DNA of 64,000 nt from JBKBIP01 sp046297495. Its GTDB lineage: Bacteria > Planctomycetota > Planctomycetia > Gemmatales > Gemmataceae. The notes beneath the pieces were generated by a model. That model searched no databases. It saw only the letters and a list, made by a program, of their open reading frames with translations, and was not told where the DNA came from. Location: NCBI GenBank assembly GCA_046297495.1, contig JBKBIP010000022.1:46438-110437 (forward strand), written 5' to 3'. Position numbers and translations under genes: made by a program. Below, piece after piece: positions 1 through 9,400 of the stretch. Positions within the stretch are counted from its first letter, which is position 1. Each line of letters opens with the position of its first letter.

Positions 1-1307
1 CGTGATTTGCGGGCCGAGACGATGTCGTAATTGGGACGGTTATAGGTGAAAAGTGCCTTTTTATTGGCATCGACCTCGACGAGCTGATTACGGCAGGCGA
101 TGAATGTGTTGCCGTTCAACAACCGTTGACAAGCCACCGGATAATTGACGGTGTGCTGCCAAATGATGGTCCCCTTCAAATCACGTTCGGTGACGCGGTT
201 GAGACGGTGCTCGGCGACCAAGATGCGATCCTTACCGACGACTTGCGCATCCACCGGATAGTTCAAGCCGGTGAGTTGCCAGTTGACTTTCTGTTCCTTG
301 GTGATCTCCGCCACGCGCCCCGTGGTGTTATTGGCATCGAGATAAGCCACCACGGTTAGTCCCAACTCGCGGGGGACCAGGTCGAAGTCGGTAAGGTCCA
401 ACTCCTGGCCATGTGCCAGCCACCAGGCGTTCCAAGCATCGCGGCATTTGCGGCGTTCCTCTGGCTTATCGCCGAGCGGCAGGGTGGGAGCCTGGTCGCG
501 TGCCAGGCGGAACAGCATTTCGTGGGCCTTCCAAGATTCGGTGGATGGCAGCTCTCCCAACAGGTCGATCAGGACCGGAATCGCTTCCTTATCCTTGGCT
601 TCCACTAGCGCCAAGGCCACGCGCATGCGGACTTCCGGCATCGGATCGACGAGCAGTTTGCGAACCTCGGCGGGGATCGTCCCTTTGATGCCGCGAATAA
701 GGGCCTCGGCCGCGACGCCGCGCCGCAAGGGTTGGTCCTCATCGAGTGCTTCTAACAAGGCGCTGTCGGGTTTGCCGTCACGCAACGCCACGGCGGCCAA
801 GGTGGCGCTGACTTCCTCCACGACCAAGTCATCGTCGGCGAACGGCAGATAGGCCAACAAAATCTCAGACGTGGCATCGGGCTGGCGCACGGCTAGCAAC
901 CGCGCCGCCGCCGCCGCCAGCAAGTTGCTCGGATTGCGCTCCAGGAGTTCCAAGCATTGTGTCGAGCGGCGGGCGATTTCCACGTCGGGACTGGTGATGC
1001 CGTCGCGGCGCAGCAGGGGAATGGCGATGTCCCCCATCTTGACCAAGTCCGTCGAAGCCTGTTCCCGTTGAATGAACGAATCACTTCCCAGCTGTTGAAT
1101 CAACGTCAACACCCGTTCGGCTTGATTCTCGTTCAGCGTCCGGGACTGAAAGAATTTGAGAAGCGATGGTCCATCCGTGCCGATTGTCGCTTTTTTGACG
1201 GTTTGTTCATCGGCAGTCACCTGGGCGGGATCGGCGCCGCCGCCGCCACTTACCGTGAGCACGAACAAGCCCAGGACTCCCAACAGAGTCGATAAACGCA
1301 AACGCAT
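1..1307 (-). CDS. Secreted HEAT-repeat protein with C-terminal propeller-like segment (partial)
   Basis: The reverse strand is open from an ATG at 1307 to the window edge, about 435 codons, so the C-terminus is missing. A GGAGG lies about 10 bases before the ATG. Residues 1-26 form a signal peptide (MRLRLSTLLG then a hydrophobic run ending in a Gly-rich stretch). Residues about 45-270 are helical, Leu/Ala-rich repeats typical of HEAT/PBS-lyase repeats, for example 'VRMRVALALVEAKDKEAIPV'. The last 110 visible residues change to beta-rich repeats of the type 'WQLTGLNYPVDAQVVGKDRI', resembling PQQ/NHL-like propeller blades. This architecture is common among planctomycete secreted proteins. It is probably exported and used for protein or ligand binding; no enzymatic motif is visible. 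Confidence 0.8.
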   Translation of the reverse strand, partial: MRLRLSTLLGVLGLFVLTVSGGGGADPAQVTADEQTVKKATIGTDGPSLLKFFQSRTLNENQAERVLTLIQQLGSDSFIQREQASTDLVKMGDIAIPLLRRDGITSPDVEIARRSTQCLELLERNPSNLLAAAAARLLAVRQPDATSEILLAYLPFADDDLVVEEVSATLAAVALRDGKPDSALLEALDEDQPLRRGVAAEALIRGIKGTIPAEVRKLLVDPMPEVRMRVALALVEAKDKEAIPVLIDLLGELPSTESWKAHEMLFRLARDQAPTLPLGDKPEERRKCRDAWNAWWLAHGQELDLTDFDLVPRELGLTVVAYLDANNTTGRVAEITKEQKVNWQLTGLNYPVDAQVVGKDRILVAEHRLNRVTERDLKGTIIWQHTVNYPVACQRLLNGNTFIACRNQLVEVDANKKALFTYNRPNYDIVSARKS

Positions 1308-1936
1308 GGTGGACAATCCTCCAGGTGTTGGCCAACGGTGCTATGTCCCTTCCCTATGATAGACGATCCGGCTCGCTTCAGGGGAGAAAAATTCCGTGCG
1401 TGGCGATATTTTTTGCTTCGCGGGAATATTCCCTTGGCCTTGCCAGCCGAATCGTTGATCCAAGCTAAACATGGAGCCAAGAAGTGTAATAATATAGTTG
1501 TGGATGCTTTGCTCATTCCCTCGCTAACTGCCAAAATCATGGTTTCATTGTTCCATTTCACCCCACCCCCCTTTCTTCCCCCTTCTTGCTCTCCAGTGGA
1601 ATGAAACCCTTTGTTTCCGGTTGATGGTTTCATTGTTCCATTCCACCCTACCCCCCTACTGCCTCAAACAACTCCATAATCAGTGAATGAAATTATCCAT
1701 TGGGTACAAGAATGATCTCGTGGCCTTACTCTCCAGGTCAGACGTCGCGCCGCGTGTGCGGCCACGATGTCCTGGAAGAGACGCATTTTCCACCCATTTC
1801 CAGCATGATCACTCGACCGATTTTTTTCTCTATTTTATCGTTGACTTATGTTCATTTCTACTTTCTCATGTCACCATCTGGTTGGTTCTGATACCAGTGT
1901 TTCCACCCATCATCCATTCTTTTCAGGAGGTCGCTC
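1308..1936. other. Intergenic region with repeated C-rich motif
   Basis: This 629-base gap separates two divergently oriented genes and holds no convincing coding sequence. Its main content is two copies of the motif ATGGTTTCATTGTTCCATT followed by a C-rich tract (1539-1573 and 1624-1658). Between them is a shortened inverted relative, GTGGAATGAAACC at 1596-1608. A third copy of the motif occurs at 54889-54920. Promoters for the flanking genes must lie here, but no clear -35/-10 pair was found. Confidence 0.6.
1539..1658. repeat. Two tandem copies of a TTTCATTGTTCCATT + poly-C element
   Basis: Copy 1 at 1539-1573 and copy 2 at 1624-1658 share 19 identical bases (ATGGTTTCATTGTTCCATT). Each is followed within a few bases by a CACCC(C/T)ACCCCCC tract. 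A third copy near 54889 has the same order of parts. Recurrence at two places 53 kb apart shows a dispersed intergenic element rather than chance. Its role is unknown. Confidence 0.65.
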
Positions 1937-2284
1937 ATGGCGAAGCTTCGATTGGTGCCGGCGCTCTTCTTGGTCGCGTTCATCGCTGGCGGTTCTTTGC
2001 TGGGGGATGACGCCGACACGAAAATCCGTGGGATGCTGCCCCCCTATTGGGGCAAGCTGGGGCTCTCCGTCGAGCAGAAACAACAAGTGTACCAGACTCA
2101 AGCCAAATACCGCGCCAAAATCCAGGACCTGGAACGCCAAATGGAAGAGTTGAGGAAGCAAGAAAAAGTAGAACTGGAAAAGGTTCTCACACCGGCACAG
2201 AAAGACCGGCTTCGCGAGCTGATTCTCGAAAAGGTGCCCGGCGGCAAATCCACACCGCCTGCCGCTCCTGACAAACCAGAATGA
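1937..2284 (+). CDS. Small secreted helical protein with an LTxxQ-like motif
   Basis: This 115-residue protein starts at an ATG preceded by a perfect AGGAGG six bases upstream. Residues 1-23 are a signal peptide (hydrophobic core LVPALFLVAFIAGGSLL). The rest is a charged helical region with 'GLSVEQKQQVYQTQAKYRAK' and 'KVLTPAQKDRLREL'. This arrangement, two helices with an 'LT-x-x-Q' signature, recalls Spy/CpxP-like periplasmic proteins, but the similarity is only at the motif level. The C-terminus is Pro-rich and probably disordered. It stands alone, divergent from the HEAT-repeat gene and convergent with nnrE. Confidence 0.75.
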   Translation: MAKLRLVPALFLVAFIAGGSLLGDDADTKIRGMLPPYWGKLGLSVEQKQQVYQTQAKYRAKIQDLERQMEELRKQEKVELEKVLTPAQKDRLRELILEKVPGGKSTPPAAPDKPE

Positions 2285-2405
2285 CATCAGCCCTTACTTC
2301 AAATGGCGTATGTCATGCGACCGCGCGCCGTTCTGGGGAGCGGCTTCCTCCGTTCCCTAACGGTCGCGGTTTGGATGAACTTGGTTGCCGGCGGAATATC
2401 CATAA

Positions 2406-3077
2406 TTACGCTGGGCCGGTGAGTTCCTCGGTCATGTAGGGCGCGCCGATGTCCACGACATGCACTTGGCCGAGGTAGGGCCGGGCGGCGGGGGCGGAGA
2501 AGCCTTGCTTGGCGGCCACGAAGGTAACGGTGTGATCGGCCCGCACGGTGGCGCTGAGCGGCTGGCCGGTGTCGCAATCCAGCCCAGAGGGAATATCAAC
2601 GGCCAATACTCGCGCCGAGCTGGCATTGATCGCCTCTATCACCTGATCCAACGGCGCTCGCACGGGTCCACTCAGCCCCGTGCCGAAGAGGGCATCGACG
2701 ACCCACGCCGCCTCTTGGAGATGACGGCGGAGCGTGTCCCGACACCATTGCTCCCCGGCCAACACTTCCAGCGGGACGCCCATGCGCTCGATGCTGGTAA
2801 AGTGCGTGGCGGCATCCCCACGTAGTTCTTCCCTGGCACCAAACAGTAACACACGTACTGGAATCTTCTGGATGGCCAGATGGCGGGCCATGACGAAGCC
2901 ATCGCCGCCGTTGTTGCCCCGGCCGCAACAGATCAACACGCGCCCCGTCACCCCCAAGGCCAGCAGCAGCTCCGCCGCGTTCCGGCCCGCGTTCTCCATC
3001 AACACCACGCCGGGAATGCCCAACTCCTCGATGGCCCGGCGATCCACCTCCCGCGCCGCGTCACGACTCAACAACAT
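2406..3077 (-). CDS. nnrE: NAD(P)H-hydrate epimerase (YjeF N-terminal domain only)
   Basis: The 223-residue product matches the YjeF_N Rossmann-like domain that interconverts the R and S epimers of hydrated NAD(P)H. Visible motifs are 'GRGNNGGDGFVMAR' for nucleotide binding, 'DALFGTGLSGPVR' and 'DIPSGLDCDTG'. Many bacteria fuse this domain to the ADP/ATP-dependent dehydratase; here the protein ends after the epimerase, so the dehydratase must be encoded elsewhere. The gene is last in a tight minus-strand run yggS-DUF167-nnrE. Confidence 0.9.
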   Translation of the reverse strand: MLLSRDAAREVDRRAIEELGIPGVVLMENAGRNAAELLLALGVTGRVLICCGRGNNGGDGFVMARHLAIQKIPVRVLLFGAREELRGDAATHFTSIERMGVPLEVLAGEQWCRDTLRRHLQEAAWVVDALFGTGLSGPVRAPLDQVIEAINASSARVLAVDIPSGLDCDTGQPLSATVRADHTVTFVAAKQGFSAPAARPYLGQVHVVDIGAPYMTEELTGPA

Positions 3078-3091
3078 GGCGGACTCCCATA

Positions 3092-3391
3092 CTATGGTCC
3101 CAACAACTCTTCCAAGCGAGCGGCCAACGTGCTGGCGGCGAGACCGTGGAGTAAGAATTTTTTCTCCCGGCTGGCGGCGCCGCCGAGGAGTTCGATGTGG
3201 GCGCGTTTCACTCCCAATTGGTCGCTCAGCAAGTCGATCAGGGCCTTGTTGGCCCGGCCGTCTTCGGGCGGAGCGGTGACGGCGACCTTCAGCGCCCCGC
3301 CGTGCTCTCCCACGATAGCCGCGCGGCGAGCGCCCGGTTGGGCCTTTACCAGCAACACGCAGCCGGCGGGGTGGTCGCTAATGTCGATCAT
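3092..3391 (-). CDS. DUF167 / YggU family protein
   Basis: This 99-residue protein has the DUF167 fold signature: an N-terminal beta strand ('CVLLVKAQPGARRAAIVGEH'), 'VTAPPEDGRANKALIDLLSD' and a C-terminal basic segment. 'AxPxxGxANxxL' is the family's hallmark. Its biochemical role is not established. It starts 8 bases after the yggS stop and is followed 14 bases later by nnrE. In many genomes this family is found next to yggS, as here. Confidence 0.9.
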   Translation of the reverse strand: MIDISDHPAGCVLLVKAQPGARRAAIVGEHGGALKVAVTAPPEDGRANKALIDLLSDQLGVKRAHIELLGGAASREKKFLLHGLAASTLAARLEELLGP

Positions 3392-3399
3392 ATATCACC

Positions 3400-4107
3400 T
3401 CATGGCAATCCTTCCCAAAGAATCGTGCCGATGCGGACCATCGTGGCCCCTTCCTCGATGGCTATCTCGAAATCATTACTCATGCCCATCGACAGATGTT
3501 CGAGTTGATGCGGGGCAGTCAGCTCGGAGCGCAGCCGGTCGCGCCATTGGCGCAGCGCGGCGAAGGTGGGTCGGCAGCGTTCGGGGTCTTCCGCGAATGC
3601 CGCCATCGTCATCAACCCCCGCGCCTGGACGAAGCGTAGCTCGCGCAGGCGCGGCGCCAGCTCCGGCAACTCCTCCGGCGCGAAGCCGTGTTTGGCGGCT
3701 TCCCGGCTGGCATTGACCTCCAGCAGCACCGACACCGCTTGCCGACGCGCGGTCGCTTGTTCCTCTAGCGCGGTCAACAGTCGCCAGCTATCCACGGAAT
3801 GAATCATGTGAACGAGGGGCAGCACCAGCCGAATCTTGTTGCGCTGCAAATGGCCAATCAGATGCCAACGCACGGTCGCTGGCAGGGCGGCGGCTTTGCG
3901 AACTAGCTCTTGGGGACGACTCTCGCCGATGTCCCAGACCCCCAGCTCCGGTAGCAGGGAAGCCATCTCGGCTGTGACCGTTTTGGTGACGGCCACCAGC
4001 GTCACCGCCTCGCGGCGCCGCCCGCCGCGCTGGCAGGCGGCGGCGATGCGCTCGTTCACTTCCGCCAAACGTGCTTGCAGCGCCGAACGACTCGCTGACT
4101 GATTCAT
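3400..4107 (-). CDS. yggS: YggS family pyridoxal phosphate-binding protein
   Basis: The 235-residue product matches the PLPBP/YggS family, a fold-type III PLP-binding TIM barrel that maintains vitamin B6 homeostasis without known catalytic activity. The PLP-lysine motif 'LVAVTKTV' is near residue 40. 'GESRPQELVRK', 'RWHLIGHLQRNK', 'LEVNASREAAKHGF' and 'LSMGMSNDFEIAIEEG' follow in the expected order. Length is normal. It leads the yggS-DUF167-nnrE unit, and no gene lies between it and the pseudogene at 4.3-4.9 kb. Confidence 0.93.
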   Translation of the reverse strand: MNQSASRSALQARLAEVNERIAAACQRGGRRREAVTLVAVTKTVTAEMASLLPELGVWDIGESRPQELVRKAAALPATVRWHLIGHLQRNKIRLVLPLVHMIHSVDSWRLLTALEEQATARRQAVSVLLEVNASREAAKHGFAPEELPELAPRLRELRFVQARGLMTMAAFAEDPERCRPTFAALRQWRDRLRSELTAPHQLEHLSMGMSNDFEIAIEEGATMVRIGTILWEGLP

Positions 4108-4291
4108 GTTCCGACACCTATTCCGAGAACGCCAAAAGGCATGGAGATATTAGAGACGGTTTGTTTCCACATGGCAACCATGCAGGCCAGTGAACCATGA
4201 TAGGGATTTCCCCTTGTTCTCCGACAGGAGCCTGGGGACAAAGAATATCACTTTCTTCGGTCCGATGAGGGACAGCTGCTCACTACCGTTT

Positions 4292-4865
4292 TCAGGGAGG
4301 TTGCTCGTCCGCGCTCATTACCGCCTCGGCAGCCAGCCGGCCGCTGGTCAAGGCCCAGGCGATGTGCAACCCATGACCCCACAGGATCATACCGCTCAAG
4401 CCGTATCACGCCCCCTAGCCGGACGATTCCCAGCTGAAGGGCGGCGATGTACGCCTTGGCGCCCGGAACGACGTTGTGCATGCGGGGGACACGGTTGGGA
4501 GGTTCGGGACTGGGGCCAAAAAATGACAATCCCAGGCCGCACAACCATTCAAAGGTCGTGGCCGTCTCGCTCAGGAACCAGTCGCGCAGCGGCCCGTTAT
4601 TGCGTGCTTCGATGTCCGCAGGAGCGAATTGGCCGGCATCCTCGGCATGGGCGGCGGCGTTGTCGCTGATTCCCGCCGCGCGCTGCATGGAGGTGCCGCT
4701 GCTGGTGAACGTGCCCACCGCGATGCCGGTGGTGCCGCCCCATTGGGGCTGCTTTTCCAGCACGAGGACACGTCCCCCCTTTTCAGCGATCCGGTAAGCC
4801 GCCGCCAAGCCACTGCCACCGCCGCCGACCACGATGACATCCCACGATTCTTGATGTGCCGTCAT
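4292..4865 (-). pseudogene. FAD-dependent oxidoreductase pseudogene (internal deletion and frameshift)
   Basis: The N-terminal part is an intact FAD-binding start of the succinate dehydrogenase/3-ketosteroid dehydrogenase flavoprotein type: 'VIVVGGGGSGLAAAYRIAEKGGRVLVLEK', then 'GGTTGIAVGTF'. After about 155 residues it stops resembling the family. In the next frame, roughly 4400 down to a TGA at 4294-4292, a canonical family C-terminus appears: 'SGMILWGHGLHIAWALTSGR' followed by 'LAAEAVMSADEQPP'. A family member needs about 450-550 residues, so roughly 300 codons are missing and the join is out of frame. The unaltered frame would run on to 4248 with a nonsense tail. The start is taken at the ATG at 4865; an ATG at 4889 is possible. 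Confidence 0.8.
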
Positions 4866-4971
4866 GCCATTCAGCCCTTGCCACGCCACGGTTGGGGACT
4901 ATGTCCGTCCCTCATATTCCCCCATGCGCCGCTTCTTTTCTCCTTTGCGTCTTGACGTGGGATATTTTCCC

Positions 4972-5340
4972 TCATTCCTCGGACAACGCATTCTCCGCGA
5001 AGATCCATTCGCGGATCGGTTCTCCTTCGACAAGGTGCTGTCGCACGAATCGCGGGATACGCTCGGCGGTCATGCCGTGATACCACGTCCCTTCGGGATA
5101 GACCACCAGCGTCGGCCCGTGGCAACAGATGCGCAGGCAGCCGACCTTGGTGCGGTAGCAAGCGCCGGGGCCGCTAGTCAAGCCGTGGTCCTTGATCTGT
5201 TGTTTCAGCGTCTCCCAGGCCGCTATACCCTCTTCCGGCGCGCAACACGTCGGGCCGATGCAAAGAAAGACATGCCGCTGATAAGAGCCGATACCCAGCT
5301 TGGCGGCAGTGGCGCGCAATTGGTCGTTCAGGTCGGACAT
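4972..5340 (-). CDS. Thioredoxin-like [2Fe-2S] ferredoxin
   Basis: The protein matches the thioredoxin-fold [2Fe-2S] ferredoxins (NuoE-like/Shethna type). It carries 'HVFLCIGPTCCAPEEG' for the first cluster ligands and 'VGCLRICCHGPTLVVYPEG' for the second pair. 'WYHGMTAERIPRFVRQHLVEGEPI' is the typical C-terminal segment. The start is placed at the ATG at 5340, giving 122 residues ('MSDLNDQLRATAAKLG'), with a GAGG about 10 bases before it. An ATG at 5385 would add 15 unconserved residues. It probably carries electrons for an unidentified reductase; the neighbouring flavoprotein that might have been a partner is broken. Confidence 0.85.
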   Translation of the reverse strand: MSDLNDQLRATAAKLGIGSYQRHVFLCIGPTCCAPEEGIAAWETLKQQIKDHGLTSGPGACYRTKVGCLRICCHGPTLVVYPEGTWYHGMTAERIPRFVRQHLVEGEPIREWIFAENALSEE

Positions 5341-5446
5341 GAGGATGCCCTCATCAGGGTGTGGCAGATGCGTCGCTTTCAGCATAGCGAAAATGCGGGG
5401 AAAGGAAAATGGTGGGCCGATTCGCCCCCCCTGGAGCGACTGGCGA

Positions 5447-5560
5447 ATGAATGGCCCACGGAGTTTGCGCTACCCGAAGGTTCCACACGGATGAACACGG
5501 AACATGGCACGGTGACAACCCGTGCATCCCCTCCGTGCAAGAAATCCGTGGGCCATTCAT
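5447..5560. repeat. Perfect 16-bp inverted repeat with 82-base spacer
   Basis: ATGAATGGCCCACGGA at 5447-5462 is matched by its exact reverse complement at 5545-5560. The pair lies in the gap between two minus-strand genes. The spacer contains short CACGG repeats that could form a smaller inner hairpin. There is no T-run, so it is not a standard terminator. Confidence 0.6.
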
Positions 5561-5602
5561 CAGCGAACGGCTTTACAGGGCGTGGGAGCGTGCGCGAAAC
5601 GA

Positions 5603-6265
5603 TCAATCATGGAGGCAGTCCTGATCCGGGCCGTCCAACGCATCCGCCGCGCAATCGGGTTCATCGCAAGGGAAACTGCGCACCATCGGTTTGCCTGGTT
5701 TGAAGTCCATGAGGATGTAGCCGAGATGTTTCCGAGAATGGACCTCGTAAGCGCGGCCCAGGTAGGAACCGGGGCACAACTCGCGGACTTCGTCGCGGAC
5801 GTTGCCGAAAAACGGCGTTCCTTCCCGATATTCCAGCGAATAGCACGGTTTGCTGTCGTACCAGCTGTCCTTGATGGTGGCACAGGACCGAACCGCGCGA
5901 ATGCCGCCGGTGAAGCGATTGACGAAACAGCCGTTCGGCTGGAATTGCTTGCCGCGCCAAGAGACCATCGAGGCCACTTCCGCGACAATCGGAATACGCC
6001 GGCCTTGCAAGTTGATGATATGGCCGCGCACTTTCCCCACCGGCAAGCTGCCTAACGGCGCTTGCGTGAACAGGCAATCGAGCTGCGCGTTCGACATGCG
6101 CCGCAGGTCGCGAAGGGTGTAACAAGGACCGTGGCAAGACTCTGGGAAATAACACGGTTCGGCGCGTACTTGTGGCCCAGCGGAATCGGACTTGCTCAAC
6201 AGCAGCAACGCCGGCACCAGACCGAACAACAGAATGAACCACTTGCGGAAGGGTGCGAATCGCAT
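5603..6265 (-). CDS. Secreted cysteine-containing protein of unknown function
   Basis: The 220-residue product begins with a basic stretch and a hydrophobic core (MRFAPFRKWFILLFGLVPAL), a clear signal peptide or membrane anchor. The mature part has about a dozen cysteines, including 'EPCYFPESCHGPCYTLRDL' and 'FPCDEPDCAADALDGPDQDC' at the end, which suggests disulfides. A central beta-rich stretch ('GHIINLQGRRIPIVAEVASM') is not assignable to a family I recognise. It is flanked by intergenic spacers of about 200 bases and appears to be monocistronic. Confidence 0.65.
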   Translation of the reverse strand: MRFAPFRKWFILLFGLVPALLLLSKSDSAGPQVRAEPCYFPESCHGPCYTLRDLRRMSNAQLDCLFTQAPLGSLPVGKVRGHIINLQGRRIPIVAEVASMVSWRGKQFQPNGCFVNRFTGGIRAVRSCATIKDSWYDSKPCYSLEYREGTPFFGNVRDEVRELCPGSYLGRAYEVHSRKHLGYILMDFKPGKPMVRSFPCDEPDCAADALDGPDQDCLHD

Positions 6266-6473
6266 TGATGAAGCCTCCGTGCATGAACTAGATGGTATCC
6301 CCTCTTTCCATTCATGATTGACACCGTTGAATCTTCGTCCCCATGCCAGAGGGATACCGTACCGCTACCATATCATCGAATGGAACTGCTCCCATCTTGA
6401 TGTCGTCGGCGCCGAAATGAAATGCCTGAAACATATAGCGAAACGATCACGCCGAAGATGTGGATTAATCGTT

Positions 6474-9400
6474 TCACGCTGTTGAGCGCGCCGGGAGAGG
6501 CACGAGAGCCTGTTCTTCATGCCTGCCGCCACGTAGCCGCATCTGCACGCGGCGGGCGATGGCGGCGAAGACTAGCACCGAGGTCGTGGCGATGATGATC
6601 ACGACCCAGGTGGTGAAGCTCAATGGCTCGACTTGAAAGACCTCGCCGCCGATCGTGACAATCACGATTTGGCCAATGGCCACCGTGCCGGCGATGGCCA
6701 GGAAGGTGGGATTGTGCCAGATGCGATGGAAACCGCTGACCTCCGGCACCAGCGACCGGCAATTGATCTGGTTCCAAACCTGGAAAAAGACATAGACGGT
6801 GAAAAAAATCGTGGCTTGATAGAGTGTCAAGCTGGTGGCTCGCTTGTCGGGATCGACCAAGACCCCCGAACCCAGGTCGCGGAACCAGCCGCCATACTCC
6901 ATCAGGGCCAACAGGGCCATCATCACCACGATGAAAAAGAGCGCCGTGGAGAATATGGTACGCGCCATCAAGGGGGTAATGATGTTCTCATCCTTCTTCT
7001 TGGGCGGCATCCGCATCAACCCCTCACGCGGCGGCTCGGAACACAAGGCGATGGCCGCGAAGGTGTCCATGATGACGTTGATCCACAACAGTTGCAGCAC
7101 CGTGAACGGCGGGCGGATGCCAAAGAACGGCCCCAGGAAGGCGATGGTCAAGGCGCTGACATTAATAGTCAATTGGAATTGAATGAATCGTTGAATGTTT
7201 TCGTATAGAGACCGGCCCCAATGCACCGCTTTGACGATGGTGGAAAAGGCGTCGTCGAGCAGCACGATCTTGCTGGCTTCCTTGGCGACTTCGGTGCCAG
7301 CGATGCCCATTGACAGGCCGACATCCGCTTTCTTCAAGGCGGGGGCGTCGTTGGTGCCGTCGCCGGTGACGGCTACCACTTCCCCCAATTCTTGCAACAG
7401 CTTGACCAGACGAAACTTGTCCAGCGGCTTGGCGCGGGCGATGATGCGCAGCGCCGGCAAGCGCTGTTTCAATTCCGCATCGCTCAATTCATTGAACTTA
7501 GCGCTGGTCATCACGCTGGCATCATCGGTGTCGATGGGAGCGTCGCGGCGGTCGATGAGGCCGATGTCATAGCCGATGGCTCTGGCGGTCTCGACATTGT
7601 CGCCGGTGATCATCTTGACCTCGATACCCGCTTCCCGGCAGCGTTGCACCGCTTCATGCACGTCGTCACGCAACGGATCGCGGATGGCCACGAAGCCGAT
7701 GTACACCAAGTCGGCCTCGATGGAATCGCGGCGGGCGTGCAGTCCGTCTTCGTCCTCTGGCGTCTCCACCGGCAGCACAGCGTAACCGAAGGCCAAGGTG
7801 CGCATGGCCTGCGCCGCCGAATCACGCAGTTTCTCTTGCACCGCCTCCTTCATCTCCGGCGTCCAGGGCTGCGTGGTGCCGTCGGCGGCCTGGTAGTGCG
7901 TGCTGTGCTGGATGATCCATTCCGGCGCTCCCTTGGCCAACACGATCAGCCGGCCATTGACTTTCACCACCGTCGTCATGCGTTTGCGTTCCGAGGAGAA
8001 GTGAATCTGGTACAACGGCTCAAACTGCAAGCGCAGCTTTTGATATTCGATTCCCCCTTCATGCAACCATTGCAACAACGCTCCTTCGGTGGAATTGCCG
8101 ACGGTAAAGAGTTTGCCGGTTTTCTCTTCGAGGTTAGCCGTGGAGTTGACGGCGGCGTTGAGGGCCAGCCAGTCGATGGGCTTACCGTCGCGGGGCCAAG
8201 GCAAGTGCGGTTCCGGTTTTACCCAGTCGGGGGTGTTGCGGTCGAAGACCTGTCCTTCCCAGCTGAGCCGGACCACTTGCATTTTGTTCTGCGTCAGCGT
8301 GCCGGTCTTGTCGGAGCAGATGACCGTGGCCGAGCCGATGGTTTCGCAGGCAACGAGCTGGCGCACCAGGCTGTTGGCCCGCGTCATCTTGCGCATGGCC
8401 AAGGCCAGCGACACGGTCACGCTCATTGGCAACCCCTCCGGCACTGCCACCACGATGATAATGACCATATAGACGAAGTATTGCAGCAAATGGCGGAAGA
8501 CATCCAGAACACCACTCAGGCTGGTCGGCCAAAAGATTTCCCCCACGAACAGCCCACGTATCAACAAGGCCAAAAAGATAAGCACGGCGGCGGCGTAACC
8601 GACTTTGCTGATGAGTTCCGCCAGATGTTGCAGCTTGAGCTGCAACGGGGTCAGTTCCTTGGAGATCGTCAACTTATGCTTGATGCGCTGTTGTTCGTTC
8701 TCTTCGGCGGCCTCTTCTTCTTGTTCGACTTCCGCTGCGGATAAGCGGCGAGCGATCTGTCCCAAGTAGGTTTCATCGCCAACTTCGGTGACTAACATCT
8801 GAGCCACGCCATCCACCACCTGCGTGCCCCGATACAGGCAGCCGGGTTGCTCCGGGCCGTCGCTGGTTTCATCCGGTGGGCGGACCTTCTTGGGCGTCGG
8901 CTCCGATTCCCCGGTCATGAGGGATTGATCGACGTACAAGTCGGTGGCCTTGACCAGCCGGCCATCGGCGGGAATCTCGTCTCCCATCTCCAGGATGACG
9001 ATATCGCCGACCACCACGTCATCCATCGGGATAGTATGGAATTGATTATCTCGTGTCACTTTGACGCGCAGCGCTTCCTTCTGAGCATTGAGCAGCTCGA
9101 ACTCGCGGTCGGATTTGTACTCACTGGCGAAGGCCACGCCGGTCGCCAGGATGACGGCAATCATGACCGCCAATCCCTCCACCAGCGTATGCCCGGTGAA
9201 CAGCCCCAAGAAGAAAATGACAATCGCCAACCCGAAGAGCAGCGACGGCAGCCAATGCGCCTTGCGAACCGCATAGGTCCCCACGGCGGCGACCACCACC
9301 AAGCCCAGAGAAATGCCGCCCAAGGTACCGGATGCCTGGAACAGATCGACGATCATCGACAGCAAAGCAGCCGCCAACAGGATTTTGATGATCGGCTCAT

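Noticed and set aside
1539..1658. Start of a CRISPR array
   Set aside because: Only two direct copies with unequal flanks, no regular spacers and no cas genes in the window.
7392..8744. Long open frame (450 codons) on the plus strand inside the Ca2+ ATPase gene
   Set aside because: It is a high-GC shadow of the antisense strand. Its product is His/Gln/Arg-rich without a domain, while the reverse strand has complete P-type ATPase motifs.
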